Both the position numbers and the translations under genes were made by a program. The notes beneath the pieces are model-generated. The model made no database searches, was not told the origin of the DNA, and worked only from the letters and a program-made list of their open reading frames with translations. From JBBPYA01 sp038200385 (GTDB lineage Bacteria > Actinomycetota > Actinomycetes > Mycobacteriales > Geodermatophilaceae): a DNA stretch of 6,822 bases. The stretch covers positions 1 through 6,822 of the forward strand of contig JBBPYA010000081.1 in assembly GCA_038200385.1 (NCBI GenBank), read 5' to 3'. Shown piece by piece: positions 4,788 through 6,822 of this stretch (position 1 is the stretch's first letter; every line of letters starts with the position of its first letter).

Positions 4788-6203
4788 GTGGCCTCGTTCG
4801 TCGACCGGGTCCAGCTGCACATCTCAGCGGGCAGCGGTGGGCACGGCTGCGCGTCGATCCACCGGGAGAAGTTCAAGCCGCTCGGAGGGCCGGATGGCGG
4901 CGACGGCGGGGACGGTGGGGACGTCGTGCTGGCAGTGGATCCCGGTGTGCACACGCTGCTGGACTTCCACTACCACCCGCACCAGACCGCCGGGAGCGGC
5001 AAGGCCGGCATGGGCGGGCACCGCAGCGGCGCGGCGGGAGCGGCGCTGACCCTCGCCGTACCGGACGGGACCGTCGTCAGCGACGAGGCCGGCACCGTGC
5101 TCGCCGACCTGACCGGGCCGGGGGCCAGGTTCGTGGTGGCCCGCGGGGGGCGGGGCGGTCTCGGCAACGCCGCGCTGGCCTCGGCCCGGCGCAAGGCCCC
5201 CGGCTTCGCGCTGCTGGGGGAGCCGGGGACGGCGGCCGACGTCGTACTGGAACTCAAGAGCGTTGCCGATGTCGGACTGGTCGGATTCCCCTCGGCCGGC
5301 AAGTCCTCGTTGATCTCGGTGGTGTCCGCGGCCAAGCCGAAGGTCGCCGACTACCCGTTCACAACCCTGGTCCCCAACCTCGGTGTGGTCCGCGCGGGGG
5401 ACACAGTGTTCACGATGGCCGACGTCCCCGGCCTGATCCCGGGCGCCGCGCAGGGCAAGGGCCTCGGCCTGGAGTTCCTTCGCCACGTCGAGCGCTGCTC
5501 GGTGCTCGTCCACGTCGTGGACTGCGCGACCCTGGATCCCGGGCGGGACCCGCTGTCCGACATCGACGCGCTGGAGCACGAACTCCGTGAGTACGGCGCC
5601 CTCGAAGACCGCCCCCGGCTGGTCGTGCTGAACAAGATCGACGTACCCGAGGCCCGCGAGCTGGCCGACCTGGTGACCCCCGATCTCGTTGCCCGCGGGT
5701 TGGCGGTGTTCGCGGTGAGCGCGGTCAGCCGGGAAGGTTTGCCCGCGCTCACGTACGCCCTTGGCGCGGCGGTGGAGCAGGCCCGGGCGGCGGTCGCCGT
5801 CGAGCCGCCGCGGATCGTCCTGCAGCCGACCGCCGTCGACGACACCGGGTTCGTGCTGCGGGTGGACGCCGAGCACGATGGGGCCTTCGTGGTCCTCGGG
5901 GAGCGCCCGGAGCGCTGGATCCGCCAGACCGACTTCGGCAACGACGAGGCTGTCGGGTATCTGGCCGACCGGCTGGCCCGGCTCGGAGTGGAGGCGGCGC
6001 TGGCCGCCGCCGGTGCGGAGCCCGGCTGCCCGGTGACGATCGGGGACGTGACGTTCGACTGGGTCCCGGCCGAGTCCGCCGAGCACGTCCCCGGCCAGCG
6101 GGGTACCGACTCGCGGCTGGACACGTCGACCCGGCCGCGCGCGGACGATCGGCTGGCCGCAAAGCGGGCCCGACGGCGTCGCGACGAGCCGGTCGACGGG
6201 TGA
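4788..6203 (+). CDS. obgE: Obg family GTPase (ObgE/CgtA), 50S assembly and stress control
   Basis: Essential GTPase that binds the 50S subunit, acts in late assembly and responds to GTP and (p)ppGpp levels. The 471 residues show all three Obg parts. The glycine-rich Obg fold starts MASFVDRVQLHISAGSGGHG and contains GGDGGDGGD. The G domain has G1 GFPSAGKSS (166-174), switch I DYPFTT (188-193), G3 DVPG (212-215), G4 NKID (282-285) and G5 SAVS (311-314). A C-terminal OCT domain runs from about 342 to TFDWVP at 422-427. A 45-residue polar tail ends with KRARRRR, a basic stretch that may add rRNA contact (inference). The GTG start is fixed by the ribosome-binding site and by family alignment. Its stop codon overlaps the proB start. 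Placement after L21 and L27 is conserved across many bacteria and fits its ribosomal role. Confidence 0.98.
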   Translation: MASFVDRVQLHISAGSGGHGCASIHREKFKPLGGPDGGDGGDGGDVVLAVDPGVHTLLDFHYHPHQTAGSGKAGMGGHRSGAAGAALTLAVPDGTVVSDEAGTVLADLTGPGARFVVARGGRGGLGNAALASARRKAPGFALLGEPGTAADVVLELKSVADVGLVGFPSAGKSSLISVVSAAKPKVADYPFTTLVPNLGVVRAGDTVFTMADVPGLIPGAAQGKGLGLEFLRHVERCSVLVHVVDCATLDPGRDPLSDIDALEHELREYGALEDRPRLVVLNKIDVPEARELADLVTPDLVARGLAVFAVSAVSREGLPALTYALGAAVEQARAAVAVEPPRIVLQPTAVDDTGFVLRVDAEHDGAFVVLGERPERWIRQTDFGNDEAVGYLADRLARLGVEAALAAAGAEPGCPVTIGDVTFDWVPAESAEHVPGQRGTDSRLDTSTRPRADDRLAAKRARRRRDEPVDG

Positions 6204-6822
6204 CCTCGCCCGGCGTAAGCCCCGGTGGTGGCACCGGCGGACGGACCGCCATCGCCACCGCCGGCCGGGTCGTGGTCAAGGTGGGCTCGTCCTCCCTGTC
6301 CTCGGCCGCCGGCGGCCTAGACCGGGACCGGCTCGGCGCGCTCGCCGACGCCGTCGCCGCGCACCGGCTGGCCGGCCGGCAGGTCGTCCTGGTTTCCTCC
6401 GGGGCCATCGCGGCCGGGCTCGCGCCGCTGGGGCTGCGCGCCCGTCCTCGGGACCTGGCCACCCAGCAGGCCGCCGCCAGCGTGGGGCAGTTGCTACTCG
6501 TCGAGCAGTACGCCGCCGCGTTCGCCCGCCACCAGCTGACCGTCGGGCAGGTGCTGCTCACCGCGGACGACCTGCACCGGCGGGCGCACTACCGCAACGC
6601 GCAGCGGACGCTGGAGCGGCTGCTGGCACTGGGTGTGGTCCCGATCGTGAACGAGAACGACGCGGTGGCCACCGAGGAGATCCGGTTCGGCGACAACGAC
6701 CGGCTGGCAGCCCTCGTCGCCCACCTGGCCGTGGCCGACGCCCTGGTGCTGCTCTCCGACGTCGCCGGGCTCTACGACGCCGACCCCCGCCGGCCGGGCG
6801 CGCGGCTGATCACCGACGTACC
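6200..6822 (+). CDS. proB: Glutamate 5-kinase, N-terminal part (cut by the window edge)
   Basis: Catalyses ATP-dependent phosphorylation of glutamate to glutamyl 5-phosphate, the first and feedback-controlled step of proline synthesis. The 207 residues present belong to the amino acid kinase fold: VVVKVGSSSL with K27, VSSGAIAAG from 65, NENDAVATEE from 151, FGDNDRL from 163 and LLSDVAGLYDADP near the edge. The rest of the kinase domain and any PUA domain lie beyond 6822; the family is usually about 370 residues. I choose GTG 6200-6202, which overlaps the obgE TGA as GTGA and gives MTSPGVSPGGG, a short flexible lead-in before the kinase fold. There is no clear Shine-Dalgarno, so translation probably depends on termination-reinitiation from obgE. 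No ATG start exists in frame nearby, so an ATG-only gene finder would miss it. Confidence 0.95.
   Translation, partial: MTSPGVSPGGGTGGRTAIATAGRVVVKVGSSSLSSAAGGLDRDRLGALADAVAAHRLAGRQVVLVSSGAIAAGLAPLGLRARPRDLATQQAAASVGQLLLVEQYAAAFARHQLTVGQVLLTADDLHRRAHYRNAQRTLERLLALGVVPIVNENDAVATEEIRFGDNDRLAALVAHLAVADALVLLSDVAGLYDADPRRPGARLITDV

Noticed and set aside
4824..6086. Minus-strand open frame of 420 residues opposite obgE
   Set aside because: The sense strand encodes a complete Obg with all G motifs. The antisense product is an Arg/Gly/His-rich composition artefact with no known motif.
6201..6822. Minus-strand frames opposite proB (5749-6561 and 6494-6724)
   Set aside because: The plus strand carries intact glutamate 5-kinase motifs from a GTG start at 6200, so these are shadows.

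Overview
The window is a very GC-rich, all plus-strand housekeeping block in the order ribonuclease E/G (rne), ribosomal protein L21 (rplU), L27 (rpmA), the ribosome-assembly GTPase Obg (obgE) and the start of glutamate 5-kinase (proB). The gene order, GTG starts, strong G/C preference at third codon positions and a long RNase E with a central catalytic core point to an actinobacterium. The genus cannot be fixed from the sequence alone.

Layout: 1-25 is the tail of an upstream spacer with the rne ribosome-binding site. rne (26-3679) encodes 1217 residues. A disordered N-terminal half carries 9-bp tandem repeats coding for Ala-Thr-Lys, Ala-Ala-Lys and Ala-Thr-Glu triads plus Arg-rich islands. 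The conserved S1/RNase H-like/DNase I-like core and CxxC zinc link follow, then a disordered Pro/Glu/Arg-rich C-terminal tail. The 164-bp rne-rplU spacer holds a possible -10 element, a GC-rich hairpin, a short direct repeat and the rplU ribosome-binding site. rplU (3844-4425) has a normal L21 core and an unusual acidic repetitive tail of about 93 residues. rpmA follows after 8 bp, with its ribosome-binding site overlapping the rplU stop codon. A perfect 12-bp GC hairpin lies between rpmA and obgE. obgE (4788-6203) overlaps proB by 4 bp (GTGA), and proB runs off the right edge.

The genes join RNA decay and processing (RNase E), two 50S proteins (L21, L27), 50S assembly and stress control (Obg) and the first step of proline synthesis (ProB). 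Spacing suggests rplU-rpmA as one tightly coupled unit and obgE-proB as another, with the hairpin possibly setting their ratio.

I see no new enzyme system, mobile element, CRISPR array or defence locus. The features outside the standard annotation are repeat-derived low-complexity regions of opposite charge in RNase E and L21, a single TTA codon just after the RNase E core, and two strong hairpins in the spacers.
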